NCBI GenBank assembly: GCA_026770585.1
Contig: MU646497.1
Span: forward strand, 188,424-220,186
Source: Baffinella frigidus
Lineage: Eukaryota; Cryptophyceae; Cryptomonadales; Baffinellaceae
Direction: 5' to 3'
DNA length: 31,763 nt
Below, one piece after another: positions 1-7,272 of the stretch. The translations under genes were made by a program, and so were the position numbers. How positions within the stretch are numbered: position 1 is the stretch's first letter; each line of letters opens with the position of its first letter. The notes under the pieces are model-generated. The model did no database searches. It was not told where the DNA came from and saw nothing but the letters and a program-made list of their open reading frames with translations.

Positions 1-136
1 ACCCTGAACCCTGAACCCTGAACCCTGCACCCTGCACCCTGAACCCTGCACCCTGAACCCTGAACCTGAACCCCTGAACCCTGCACCCTGAACCTGAACC
101 CCTGAACCCTGAACCCTGAACCTTGAACCCTGAACG
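1..136. repeat. Degenerate telomere-like heptamer array (C-rich)
   Basis: About 19 units of CCCTGAA and CCCTGCA with occasional length changes such as CCCCTGAA. The array ends where non-repetitive sequence begins near 137. Unit variation and the many similar internal arrays argue for interstitial repeat, not a chromosome end. Confidence 0.9.
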
Positions 137-147
137 CTGGACTTTGC

Positions 148-423
148 AGGTATTGAAGATGCCAGTGGCGCTGGTGAGCGCACATGCCCAGACCACACGC
201 GCGGTACGTCCCGTGTCTTCCTGTCCGGGGGAAACGTGGTTAGAATTCCAGGGCAAGGGATAAGATTATAGTACACATCGTTTTTAGATGGATTGTATCC
301 GTGAAGCCCCCGGTGGCTGCTAAGTGGGCTGTTGAGTGGCACCGTTACTCTGAAGAAACAGGTAATGAAGATGCCAGTGGCGCTGGTGAGCGCACATGCC
401 CAGACTACTCGCACGGTACGTCC
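148..423 (+). repeat. Direct duplication of a ~63-bp module flanking a MITE
   Basis: Positions 148-213 and 360-423 are about 90% identical (GAAGATGCCAGTGGCGCTGG core). Both begin with AGGTA. A family A MITE remnant lies between them and a family B MITE starts right after the second copy. The module could be a decayed exon, but both copies are too short to tell. Confidence 0.75.
236..327 (+). mobile_element. MITE family A, 5'-truncated copy
   Basis: It matches the inner and right part of the family A elements at 2753-2891, 6473-6615 and 8325-8463. Shared features are a 'GGGCAAGGGATAAGATT'-like interior, GTGAAGCCCCCGGTGGCTGC near the end, and the terminal GCTGCTAAGTGG. The left terminal repeat is missing. 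Confidence 0.75.
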
Positions 424-564
424 TTATCCGGGGAAACCTATTTTTCTTTAGTTTGATGGCAAGGAAAATTACTACACAATTCATTTTTATTAGTAATATT
501 AGAGCATTTGTGTAGTAATTTTCCTTGCCATCAAACTAAAGAAAAATAGGTTTCCCCGGATAAG
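423..564. mobile_element. MITE family B, hairpin with 57-bp perfect arms
   Basis: Arms at 423-479 and 508-564 are exact reverse complements around a 28-nt loop. The outer end reads CTTATCCGGGGAAACC and the inner part contains AAAATTACTACACAA. Perfect arms suggest a recent insertion or recent gene conversion. It has no coding capacity. Relatives are at 7563-7703, 8094-8223, 19351-19474, 27103-27241 and 29954-30083. Confidence 0.9.
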
Positions 565-885
565 TCCCTTGTCTTCCTGTCCAGATCTTGATGTCCAGAC
601 ACATCGATTGCTGCCCAGACACTTGTCGGTATTTTGTCCGCAACTCTGCACGAATGTTCCCCCCCCCGTTTTTTCTGGCTGTGGCGTGGACCATGTTCTT
701 TTCGAGCGGTCAGCTGAGTCAGCATTCTGCCCCACTGACTCAGCTGACTCAGTCCAGTCAGCATGCTGACCACCGCTGTCATCTTGGGCGTCACGAAGCT
801 GGTGGTCACGCGGGCGGTCACGTGGCAGGTCACGACGCTCACGAACCCCTTGCGGATCCTCTCTCCCGATTCGCACTGGGCAGAC
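565..885. other. No gene supported; short palindromes
   Basis: The stretch holds poly-C, nested CTGAGTCAGC-type palindromes at 712-750, and repeated GTCACG motifs at 790-835. The latter give Arg-Asp rich frames on the minus strand and a short open plus frame from 763 (LGVTKLVVTRAVTWQV). No convincing splice borders or conserved domain are visible, so I do not call a gene. Confidence 0.4.
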
Positions 886-1099
886 GAAGGTCCATCTCAC
901 ACTCAACACGAATCAGAAACCCGAGGCGGGCCCGTGGAATTGGCCCCTGTTCTGCAAACGGGTTTTCCCTTGCCTCAAATGCGCACATCCGCTACCGAGC
1001 GAGGACGGGACATAATTTTAAAAACTTTGACCTGAATCCTGAAGGAAATGGACTTTTAAAATGAAAAGCCAGGACTGGAATCCCGGTCCTGACTGTCTT
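886..1099 (+). repeat. Interspersed repeat family K, copy 1
   Basis: The left half (about 886-990, containing CCCGAGGCGGGCCC and TTGCCTCAAATG) recurs as a direct copy at 1470-1586. The right half (987-1099, with AAAGCCAGGACTGGAATCCCGG) matches the reverse complement of 18727-18852. The paired segment AAGCCAGGACTGG / CCCGGTCCTGACT can fold. It is non-coding as far as I can see. Confidence 0.75.
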
Positions 1100-1469
1100 A
1101 TATGTGCCGAGTTGGCTCGACAGCGGCAACTGAGACGCAGGTCCTACTCCCGCTCACCACGATCCTTTTATTGATCACAATTTACTGATTACACGACCAG
1201 CAAGACCACATTCGAAGACCCCCTTCGGGGTTTTGGTACTACAAGGATCTGGAGTTCTCTCACATACTACACGTTGTTGTAGAACGGAGTCCTTCAGGTC
1301 CTTCAGGTTTTGATTCCGCCCAACATAGCCCAACGACACGCCCTTCCGTAGAAAGGATCTGCATAAAAATAATTTTTGCTTTCGGATCGCATTCAGCTCT
1401 CCAGTGCAGAGGCTCGTGAAGAGGGGATACAGGGTGGCTCTGTTGGGGTGTTTGAGTTATCCCAAAGAG

Positions 1470-1586
1470 GAACGCGCTCGCACACACACCGAGTCCTCGA
1501 TACTGAAACCCGAGGCGGGCCCTTGAATGTGGCCCCGGTTCTTCAAACGGTTTTGCCCTTGCCTCAAATGTGCCAATCCAACTCGG
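1470..1586 (+). repeat. Direct copy of the 886-990 module
   Basis: It aligns to 886-990 with small indels, sharing the GAAACCCGAGGCGGGCCC block and the TTGCCCTTGCCTCAAATG block. A 152-residue open frame on the minus strand (1260-1718) runs straight through this repeat and is probably fortuitous. Confidence 0.75.
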
Positions 1587-1639
1587 AAGTTGTGCAGGGT
1601 AGGTCTCTTGTAACGGACGGTCTCTCGTAACGCAGTCTG

Positions 1640-2009
1640 TCGGGACTAGCGCAGTCTCGTAACGCAGTAACGCAGTCTGCCAGGCAGAGCACTCCTTACA
1701 CTCCCACCGACCGACCATCTCACATCAACTCTTTTCACTCTTTATTCGAAATTTGCAAAGTCACAAACGGTCCTGATCTTGCAAGGCCTTCCCAGACGTC
1801 GAGGCCACGCTTTCCCTCAGGGATATAGTCTGTCAGGACTAACGCAGTCTCGTAACGCTGTCTGTCAAGCAGAGCACTCCTCAAACTCCCACCGACTACC
1901 ACACATCAACTCTTTACACTCTTTACATCATCTCTTTACACTCTTTATCTCTACACTCTTTATTTGACATTTGCATAGTCACAAACGGTCCTGATCTTGC
2001 ACGGCCTTC
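1640..2009 (+). repeat. Tandem direct duplication (~150-180 bp units)
   Basis: 1640-1786 and 1832-2009 are copies sharing ACGCAGTCTCGTAACGC, GCAGAGCACTCCT, CATCAACTCTTT and CACAAACGGTCCTGATCTTG. The second copy is longer because ACACTCTTTA was amplified locally. No exon frame is conserved between copies. Confidence 0.85.
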
Positions 2010-2125
2010 ACATAAGGGAAAACATGGCGGCCATGTTGGGTTCGATCCGTATTCAAGGCGTTTTATCACCCAACACATGGTCAGAGCAGGACCGTAGCTC
2101 CACGGTGGTATCCGTGCACTTGAGT

Positions 2126-2273
2126 CTACGCTAGACCTTACTGAAAGCAATCGCAAAAGTCAATTTCCACAAATTCCCTTGAAATTATGTCAACTTTTGG
2201 AGAAAAGGCCGGAAATCCGTGCATTTTCTGTAAAGCGACTCGCTGCGATTGCTTCCCCTCAGGTCTAGCGTAG
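2126..2273. mobile_element. MITE family J, copy 1
   Basis: Imperfect terminal inverted repeats: CTACGCTAGACCTTACTGAA at the left and, on the opposite strand, CTACGCTAGACCTGAGG at the right, each followed inward by GCAATCGC. Length is about 148 bp. A related element ends at 25484. Confidence 0.75.
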
Positions 2274-2329
2274 TCCCACGTTCCACCCAGGGCTCGTGGG
2301 GGGGTAATCAAAAGTCAAATTTTCAGGGG

Positions 2330-2405
2330 GAAACGGTATTCAAAAGTCAAGTTTTAGACGAAAACGGCTCCAAGAACGCGCTAATGGCTCCAAGTACGCG
2401 CACCG
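2330..2405 (+). repeat. Interspersed repeat 'ATTCAAAAGTCAA', copy 1
   Basis: It contains CGGTATTCAAAAGTCAAG and, later, AACGGCTCCAAGAACG. The same order recurs at 9055-9145, where the ATTCAAAAGTCAATTT unit is present twice in tandem. Confidence 0.7.
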
Positions 2406-2477
2406 AATACCCCACCTGGCTCAGTCAGCGCACGTCCCGATCTGATCCCGCCGACTATTCAAGTTGAATGCGAGCTG

Positions 2478-2632
2478 GAACGAAAATTACTACACGAAGT
2501 AACGAAAATTACTACACGAAGTAACGAAAATTACTACACTACACGAAAATTACTGCGATCTTGAACGAAAATTACTACAACTGTTATTACTATTGCTTGT
2601 ATGGACCAATTGTGTAGTAAATTTCGTTGCCG
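2478..2632. repeat. Tandem amplification of the family B core motif
   Basis: Five occurrences of ACGAAAATTACTACAC or close variants, the first three spaced about 22-25 bp apart (ACGAAGTA between them). The stretch ends with the inverted form TGTGTAGTAAATTTCGTTG at 2611-2631. It looks like a family B MITE whose inner left arm was amplified in tandem. Confidence 0.75.
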
Positions 2633-2752
2633 GATCGTATTCACCTTGAATACTCGTCCGGATGAGATCAAGCAAGCCAGCTCACCACACCCTGTGCGTA
2701 TTGTTCGAAGTTTCCCATCTCAGTTTGCCCTCGAGGCTATCCCGGTACACAC

Positions 2753-2891
2753 CCACTTAGCAGCCACCGGGGGCTTCACGGTTACAGTCCATCTAAACAA
2801 TCTGTACTAGAATCTTAGGTATTTGCATTGGATTCTACCCGTATTTCCCCCGGATATCCGGTGGGAAAGGAACTCGGCCGCTGCTAAGTGG
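2753..2891 (-). mobile_element. MITE family A, complete copy
   Basis: The 12-bp terminal inverted repeat CCACTTAGCAGC occurs at the left and GCTGCTAAGTGG at the right, 139 bp apart. The internal GGGGGCTTCACGG block places it opposite in orientation to the copies at 6473-6615 and 8325-8463. Confidence 0.85.
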
Positions 2892-2920
2892 CCCGGCTGG
2901 TTTCGACGGATCGGCTCCAG

Positions 2921-3067
2921 TTTCATCTCGGAAGATAACTGAATCAGTTCCTTTTCAATAGGAGTTGAATAGGAGAAATTAGTTAGGGCGTAGTATATTT
3001 AATTAGGCCTCCTAATTAGATGCACACGCCAATTAGGGAACTGATTCAGTTATCATTCGAGATGAAA
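2921..3067. mobile_element. MITE family D, copy 1
   Basis: About 147 bp with roughly 30-bp inverted ends (TTTCATCTCGGAAGATAACT and its complement, then GAATCAGTTCC). The interior carries TAATTAGG palindromes. It lies 18 bp upstream of the exon candidate at 3086. Other copies are at 3470-3612 and 22619-22762. Confidence 0.9.
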
Positions 3068-3085
3068 TTCCCGTACAAAACGCAG

Positions 3086-3222
3086 ACCTCCGTTCGACGA
3101 CGGGCAACGACATCGGCGACCAAGGCGGGATGCGCGGGCTTGTCTACTACCTCGATACCACCTACTCGATCATGGTCCCTCCTATCCAGCTGGGCGACAA
3201 GCTTTCGGCCGTCGCGGACAGG
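3086..3222 (+). CDS. Internal exon candidate 1, unknown protein
   Basis: An exon-like segment of 137 bp after the acceptor AACGCAG and before the donor AGG|GTACCC. After two bases of a split codon the frame is open for 45 codons. It reads well as protein (GDQGGMRGLVYYLDTTY, then IMVPPIQLGDKLSAVADR), with strong G/C bias at third positions. It ends in phase 0, matching the phase-0 start of the next candidate at 3374. I do not recognise the family. It is the first of a chain of plus-strand exons reaching 8091. The MITE just upstream may have separated it from its original intron. The borders are inferred, not proven. Confidence 0.5.
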
Positions 3223-3284
3223 GTACCCCCCCCCCGCTGGGTTTCTACCGTTACTCTTGAGTAACACCTCCCCGCGGGTTTCCT

Positions 3285-3380
3285 CAGGGTACGTGCCTAC
3301 CCTGAAAAAAAAAAGGTACGTGCCTACCCTGAAAAAAAAAGGTACGTGCCTACCCTGAAAAAAAAATAAGCAGGCACGTA
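3285..3380 (+). repeat. ~30-bp tandem repeat with A-tracts and inverted end
   Basis: Three units of GGTACGTGCCTACCCTG followed by nine or ten A. They are followed by the inverted piece GCAGGCACGTACCTCC, so the last unit can fold back. It lies in the presumed intron between the exons at 3086-3222 and 3374-3625. Confidence 0.85.
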
Positions 3381-3625
3381 CCTCCCGTCTCCCGGGTAAA
3401 GACGGACTCCCCTTGTTCCAATCAACTCAATTGCTGGGCATGCCTGTGTACGAAGCGCTCGGAACAATCTCATCTCGAAAGATAACTGAATCAGTTCCCT
3501 AATTAGTGTTTCATCTAATTAGGGGGCCTAATTGAATTTACTTTGCACTAACTAATTTCTCCTATTCAACTTCCTATTGAAAAGGAACTGATTCAGTTAT
3601 CTTCCGAGATGAAATCTGGCAGATG
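3374..3625 (+). CDS. Exon candidate 2, interrupted by a MITE
   Basis: After the acceptor AATAAGCAG the frame (phase 0) reads ARTSRLPGKDGLPLFQ, then LLGMPVYEALGTI. At 3470 it is cut by a family D MITE. That element is flanked by AATC duplications (3466-3469 and 3613-3616). If the element and one AATC are removed, the frame continues with Trp-Gln-Met to a possible donor ATG|GTAGAT at 3626, again phase 0. MPVYEAL resembles MPVNEAL in the next exon, so the two may be ancient duplicates. Family unknown. With the insertion the exon is probably broken unless the MITE is spliced out. Confidence 0.4.
3470..3612. mobile_element. MITE family D, copy 2, inside an exon, TSD AATC
   Basis: 143 bp with inverted ends TCATCTCGAAAGATAACTGA and its near complement. 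Direct AATC flanks at 3466-3469 and 3613-3616 are the best target-site duplication in the window. It shares ACTAATTTCTCCTATTCAAC with the copy at 22619-22762. Confidence 0.9.
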
Positions 3626-3680
3626 GTAGATTGATGTGCCATGCGTGGAGGGACATTGACGAGGGATGCACGGGGCGCAG

Positions 3681-3767
3681 GTGCTGTCCATGCCCGTCAA
3701 CGAAGCGCTTGTCGCCACGGTGCTCCGCCACGAGAACCGCCTCCCTTCTGCTGTCGCCCGCCTCCAG
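3681..3767 (+). CDS. Exon candidate 3, unknown protein
   Basis: Exactly 29 codons between the acceptor GGGGCGCAG and the donor CTCCAG|GTTCGC, phase 0 at both ends. The peptide starts VLSMPVNEALVATVLRHEN and ends LPSAVARLQ, and would be mostly helical. The last 20 codons are repeated with the same donor at 3881-3940, after a CT microsatellite. The phase agrees with the neighbours at 3374-3625 and 4640-4771. I do not recognise the family. Confidence 0.55.
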
Positions 3768-3809
3768 GTTCGCCCCGGTTCCTGCTGTTACTATGCATCA
3801 GGTAACACC

Positions 3810-3866
3810 CTCTCTCTCTCTCTCCCTCTCTCTCTCCCTCTTTCTCTCTCTCTCTCTCTCTCTCTA
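3810..3866 (+). repeat. (CT)n microsatellite
   Basis: CT repeat with CCCTCT interruptions, lying in the intron between exon 3 and its copy. It forms a long pyrimidine tract just before ATGTCAG, so it could strengthen a 3' splice site for the duplicated exon. Confidence 0.95.
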
Positions 3867-3872
3867 TGTCAG

Positions 3873-3940
3873 CACTCTGGCTTGTCGCCACTGTCCTCCG
3901 CCACGAGAACCGCCTCCCTTCTGCTGTCGCCCGCCTCCAG
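3873..3940 (+). pseudogene. Second copy of exon 3 (5'-shortened)
   Basis: From 3881 it encodes the same 20 residues (LVATVLRHENRLPSAVARLQ) as 3708-3767, with the same donor CTCCAG|GTTCGC. Differences are few and silent (ACG to ACT, GTG to GTC). The 5' part differs: after ATGTCAG the exon would start in phase 2, not phase 0, so direct replacement of exon 3 would shift the frame. It is either a recently duplicated spare exon or an alternative exon. Confidence 0.6.
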
Positions 3941-4022
3941 GTTCGCCCCGGTTTCGAAGCAGCTCCAGGTTTGCCCGGTTTTGAAGTTCAGCAGCTTTTT
4001 ATTTTTATGAATGCTTTTTCGA

Positions 4023-4185
4023 AGGCCACCACGACAGCTGTTACTATGTATGCCAGCAGTTTACATGGTTAGCAGCGTTTTCAACGGGTAGCAACATTTC
4101 ATATGGCCACCACAACAGCCGTTACTATGCATGACAGCAGGTGTATACGGATAGCAGCGTTTTCTACGGTTAGCTGCATTTCCTG
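4023..4185 (+). repeat. ~79-bp tandem duplication
   Basis: Two units starting GGCCACCACGACAGCTGTTACTATG and GGCCACCACAACAGCCGTTACTATG, each continuing with CAGCAG and GGTTAGCAGCGTTTTC-type segments. The fragment CTGTTACTATGCATCAGG also occurs at 3783-3800, so the unit derives from the intron after exon 3. Confidence 0.8.
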
Positions 4186-4277
4186 TGGTTGGCATCATTT
4201 CCCAGACCTCAAAAGTTTGAAATATCTGCATACTTTGTCGAACCCCGCGACACGGGCGCTAGCTGGCAACGTTGGTG

Positions 4278-4646
4278 TTTTCCGGGCCATGCGCTGCTGA
4301 AACGTGGCGTTTTTCGGGTCGCGCGTTGCTGAAATCCCGAAACGTGGCGTTTTCCGGGTCGTGCGCTGCTGACACGTGGCGTTTTACGGGTCGTCGTGCG
4401 CTGCTGAAACGTGGTGTTTTTCGGGTCGGGCGCTGCTGAAACGTGTTGTTTTCCGGGTCGCAAGCTTCTAAAACGTGGTGTTTCACGGGTCGTACGCTGC
4501 TGAAACCCCGAAACGTGGCGTTTTCAGGGACGTGCGCTGCTGAAACGTGGCGTTTCCCGGGCCGTGCGCTGCTGAAATCCCGAAACGTGGCGTTTTCAGA
4601 GTCGTGCGCTGCTGAAATCCCGAAACGTGGCGTTTTCAGGGTCGTG
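4278..4646 (+). repeat. Minisatellite of 32- and 40-bp units ending at a splice acceptor
   Basis: Ten units of the form GCGCTGCTGAAACGTGGCG + TTTTCCGGGTCGT. Short units are 32 bp; long ones are 40 bp because they contain an extra TCCCGAAA. The last unit runs directly into the exon at 4640: its TTTTCAG is that exon's acceptor and GGTCGTGCGCTGC is the exon's first codons. The array therefore looks like repeated copies of an intron-exon junction. Long open frames on both strands here are by-products. Confidence 0.9.
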
Positions 4647-4771
4647 CGCTGCGACTTCCGCGGCGGACGGGCGTGGACCGACCCCTTTTCGAAACGCTGA
4701 CCAAGCTTCTCAAGGAGTCGGTCGAGGATGACTACTGCTTCCCGATGCTCCGCTTCGACTTTGTCGAACAG
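4640..4771 (+). CDS. Exon candidate 4, unknown protein
   Basis: 132 bp, 44 codons, between the acceptor CGTTTTCAG and the donor GAACAG|GTGCAG, phase 0 at both ends. The sequence has clear protein character: GVDRPLFETLTKLLKE, then SVEDDYCFPMLRFDFVEQ, with G/C-biased third positions. The intron after it begins immediately with telomere-like TTTAGGG repeats. The end (LRFDFVEQ) has a degenerate echo at 5029-5055 (LRFDFIDL). Family not recognised. It is among the best exon candidates in the window. Confidence 0.6.
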
Positions 4772-4862
4772 GTGCAGGGTGTAGGGTGTAGGGTTCAGGG
4801 TTTAGGGTTTAGGGTTTAGGGTTCAGGGTGCAGGGTTCAGGGTGCAGGGTGTTGGGTTCAGG
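4772..4862 (+). repeat. Telomere-like heptamers (G-rich) starting at a splice donor
   Basis: GGTGCAG, GGTGTAG, GGTTTAG and GGTTCAG units begin at the GT of the exon 4 donor. Orientation is opposite to most arrays in the window (G-rich on this strand). Confidence 0.9.
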
Positions 4863-5055
4863 CGCTCAGAGTTCGTGGGGTAACTTAGGCGCTCAGAGTT
4901 CATTGGGTAACTTTCGGATGCAGGGAAAGTAGCTTACGGTGTCGGACAACGGTAGGCCCTAGTGCGCGTAGGACCGCGTCTCGTGAGCCATAGGAGCCAC
5001 TGCTCGTCTATCGGGGACGATAGGGGTCAATTCTCCGCTTCGACTTTATCGACCT
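4863..5055 (+). pseudogene. 28-bp tandem pair and a partial copy of exon 4
   Basis: GGCGCTCAGAGTTCGTGGGG and GGCGCTCAGAGTTCATTGGG form a two-unit tandem at 4861-4916. Further on, 5029-5055 (TTCTCCGCTTCGACTTTATC) matches the last codons of exon 4 with two conservative changes and is followed by GTGTCC at the same place as the true donor. Only about nine codons remain. Confidence 0.5.
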
Positions 5056-5091
5056 GGTGTCCCACCGATGATCAAATTCTCTGTGTACCAG

Positions 5092-5338
5092 GAACCTTGA
5101 AACGGTGCGCCTACACACGGTGTACGACATTGACAACTCTTGTCAAGTCGGCAATTCGTCAAGTCGGAAGCGGACAAGTCCTTTGAGAATTGCTCTAGTC
5201 TGGGACAGCGGTGAATCATCTCCTCGCTTCGAGACGCCCCGTGGGGTTGACATTTGCGTCTCAGCGTGGGCAGCGCTCATGAAACCTGTTGGGTTTGTTC
5301 CGAGATGCATCATCGGCAGCCAAACGGCTGCAGTCTGA
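5092..5338 (+). CDS. Open frame, uncertain, unknown product
   Basis: After GTACCAG the frame is open for about 80 codons to a TGA at 5336-5338. It contains RLHTVYDIDNSC and ALVWDSGESSPRFETPRGVD. Third positions are not strongly biased, and overlapping open frames exist on both strands out to about 5564. No donor is obvious. It may be a real exon, a decayed mobile element gene or chance. Confidence 0.25.
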
Positions 5339-5811
5339 TGGAAGTCGGCGTGCGTCAATGTTGGAACGAGTGTGCCAGACGCCTGCCCGAGGGGGATCAC
5401 ACCATGATGTGATCGAGGGCGCACCACCTTTTGAACGCGATGCCTCTTTGCAGGTTGATATGCCCGGAGCGGCCACGAAATCAGTCTACCTATCCCCCGT
5501 CAAACCGACTGGGGGGGGGGTCCAAGCTGTACAGGTGCGACTCCCTTTTCGAAGTTTCTTGTAGCCTCTGGAATGGTGCCCTTGATCTCTGGGGGTTACT
5601 CTCATCGGAAAACGCGTTGATGTGGGGTTCCCACCACGCAAGAGTGTAGGGCAGAGTGGCCTGCAGGAGAAATAGCCAGATCTGGCCATTTTGAAAAGTT
5701 CATAAGTCAACATTCTCCGCCGAGAAAAATCGAAATTTCGGAAAGTTGATACAAATTCCGTGTGGACTAACTTGTTTTCCCAGGTCAGTCTTACACTCTT
5801 GCGTGGCACGG

Positions 5812-6048
5812 ACGATTTCTCCCACGGCCGATTTCTCCCACGGCAGATTTCTCCCACGGCCGATTTTTCCCATGGACGATTTCTCCCACGGCCAATTTTT
5901 CTCACGGACGATTTCTCCCACGGACGATTTCTCCCACGGACGATTTTTCCCACGGCCGATTTCTCCCACGGCCGATTTCTCCCACGAACGATTTCTCCCA
6001 CGGATGATTTCTCCCACGGACGATTTCTCCCACGGACGATTTCTCCAA
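5812..6048. repeat. 16-bp tandem repeat, ~15 units
   Basis: The unit GATTTCTCCCACGGCC (or ...GGAC) repeats with few changes. Because 16 is not a multiple of three and the unit lacks stops in most frames, it creates long open frames on both strands rich in Pro-Trp-Glu-Lys or Phe-Ser-His-Gly; these are not genes. The flanks at 5688-5785 and 6131-6210 are related to each other (TTTTGAAA, GTCAACATT, TCCCAGG). Confidence 0.95.
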
Positions 6049-6319
6049 CGTTGTCAGCATGCGCCATTGGAACAGGGGAGGTATTCTCGATGGCTCCTGC
6101 ACGAGACGCGGTCCAAGATTCATTAGAGGCAATTTTGAAATAGTCCTATGACTTGAGTATGTGGGGCAGGTCAACATTTTCCGTTGTTTCTGATTTATGT
6201 TTAACTGTCCCAGGAGCACTAGGGGCACGCGACGCGGTGCTAGGTGCACTAGGGCCCACCGTTGTCCAACACCGTATGCTACTTTCTCTTGACCCGAACG
6301 TGACCCCATGAACTCTTGA

Positions 6320-6471
6320 GTGCCTACACCCTAAACTCTAATCCCTTAACCCTGAGCCCTGAGCCCTGACCCCTGACCCCCGACCCCTGACCCCTGACCC
6401 CTGACTCCCGACCCCTGACCCCTGACCCCTGACCCCCGACCCCTGACCCTGACCCCTGACCCCTGACCCCT
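6320..6471 (+). repeat. Telomere-like / CCCTGAC array
   Basis: Starts with CCCTAAA-type units, then becomes a run of CCCCTGA and CCCCCGA heptamers up to the left end of the MITE at 6473. The right flank of that MITE resumes with CCCTGACCCC, so the element probably inserted into the array. Confidence 0.9.
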
Positions 6472-6472
6472 A

Positions 6473-6615
6473 CCACTCAGCAGCGACCGTGGACCTTTTC
6501 GCCTGGAATGAATTCAAGTTGAAATTCCGGATATGCTAGAGGGCAATGGATAAAATTCTAGTACAAATCGTTCAGGTGGACTGTATCTGTGAAGCCCCAG
6601 GTGGCTGCTAAGTGG
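6473..6615 (+). mobile_element. MITE family A, copy in a telomere-like array
   Basis: 143 bp from CCACTCAGCAGC to GCTGCTAAGTGG. It is close to the copy at 8325-8463 over its length (GGACCTTTTCRCCT near the left end, GTGAAGCCCC near the right). Confidence 0.9.
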
Positions 6616-6644
6616 ACCCTGACCCCAACACCTGACGAATGCAG

Positions 6645-6790
6645 GCAGTGCGGCGGGGGCTGCAACAACAGGCAAATTTATGTCAATGAAATTTACTAAA
6701 CACAATGCGTTTTACTAGTAATATTCAAGCATCTTTGCTGGCAAAGACAGACGAGGAGGCGGTCGAGCTGGCGGCGATCCTGGATGCACA
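6645..6790 (+). pseudogene. Copy 1 of the 7136 exon, split by a family B remnant
   Basis: After the acceptor CGAATGCAG it reads AVRRGLQQQ. It is then broken by a family B arm (about 6672-6737) and resumes at 6738 with LAKTDEEAVELAAILD before diverging. Against the intact exon most changes in the second part are silent, plus Gln to Glu. The copy cannot be translated through as it stands. Confidence 0.7.
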
Positions 6791-6873
6791 CCATTGGAAT
6801 CAATGAAAATTACTACACGAATGCTTTAATATTACTAGTAAAACGCATTGTGTGTGGTAAATTTCATTGACAG
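6676..6873. mobile_element. Inverted pair of family B-like arms around an exon fragment
   Basis: 6680-6735 is the near-exact reverse complement of 6817-6872 (ACACAATGCGTTTTACTAGT core). The region between them contains the second part of the pseudo-exon above, so the two arms bracket host sequence. Confidence 0.75.
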
Positions 6874-6910
6874 AAAGTTTAATGAAAGCCGTTTCTCTAT
6901 GGGATTGCAG

Positions 6911-6976
6911 GCTGTGCGGCGGGGGCCGCAACAGCAGAAGCTGGCGAAGACAGACAGGAGGCTGTCGCCGTGTGCT
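6911..6976 (+). pseudogene. Copy 2 of the 7136 exon, frameshifted
   Basis: After GGATTGCAG it matches AVRRG-QQQKLAKTD, then loses one base (GACAGG against GACCAAG), which shifts the frame. It runs into unrelated sequence near 6977. Confidence 0.65.
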
Positions 6977-7014
6977 ACCTTCCATGCAGCCGCCACTTAC
7001 CCTATGCACTCTGA

Positions 7015-7112
7015 GAGCCTACACCCTACACCCTTGACCCTTCCCCCTTCCCCCTTTCCCCTTCCCCCTTCCCCCTCCCCCCTTCCCCCTTCCCTCTGAC
7101 CTCTTCCCTCTG
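7015..7112 (+). repeat. C-rich CCCTTCC array
   Basis: CTACACCC units pass into CCTTCCCC repeats and end with CTCTGACC units. The array sits immediately upstream of the acceptor of the intact exon at 7136 and provides a pyrimidine-rich 3' intron end. Confidence 0.9.
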
Positions 7113-7135
7113 ACCCCAACACACGACGAATGCAG

Positions 7136-7242
7136 GCAGTGCGGCGGGGGCTGCAACAGCAGAAGCTGGCGAAGACAGACCAAGAGGCTGTCGAGCTGGC
7201 GGCGATCCTCGATGAATACTCCCTCATGTCCAAACGCCCCTC
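7136..7242 (+). CDS. Exon candidate 5, possible start of a Cys-loop receptor domain
   Basis: 107 bp between the acceptor GACGAATGCAG and the donor CCCCTC|GTGAGC. It starts in phase 0 and ends two bases into a codon. The peptide reads AVRRGLQQQKLAKTDQEA, then LAAILDEYSLMSKRP. If spliced at GTGAGC it joins in phase with 7993 to give ...LMSKRPSWKPETG. The pattern of leucines, then Tyr, then Arg-Pro before the first strands is typical of the N-terminal helix of pentameric ligand-gated channels. If the donor is not used, TGA at 7244-7246 would end the protein after RPS. Three damaged copies surround it (6645, 6911, 7415). Confidence 0.6.
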
Positions 7243-7272
7243 GTGAGCCCCCCGCCCTCACCAAACCACTTG

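Noticed and set aside
1-136. A true chromosome end
   Set aside because: Units are degenerate and more than a dozen similar arrays lie inside the window in both orientations.
1260-1718. 152-codon minus-strand open frame
   Set aside because: It runs through a non-coding direct repeat whose other copy (886-990) does not keep the frame.
4278-4646. CRISPR array
   Set aside because: Regular units but no distinct spacers; repeats abut one another and lead into an exon of a eukaryotic type.
5486-6309. Long open frames of up to 193 codons on both strands with Pro-Trp-Glu-Lys or Phe-Ser-His-Gly repeats
   Set aside because: They come from a 16-bp tandem repeat that is open in most frames; there are no splice borders, and composition depends only on the unit.
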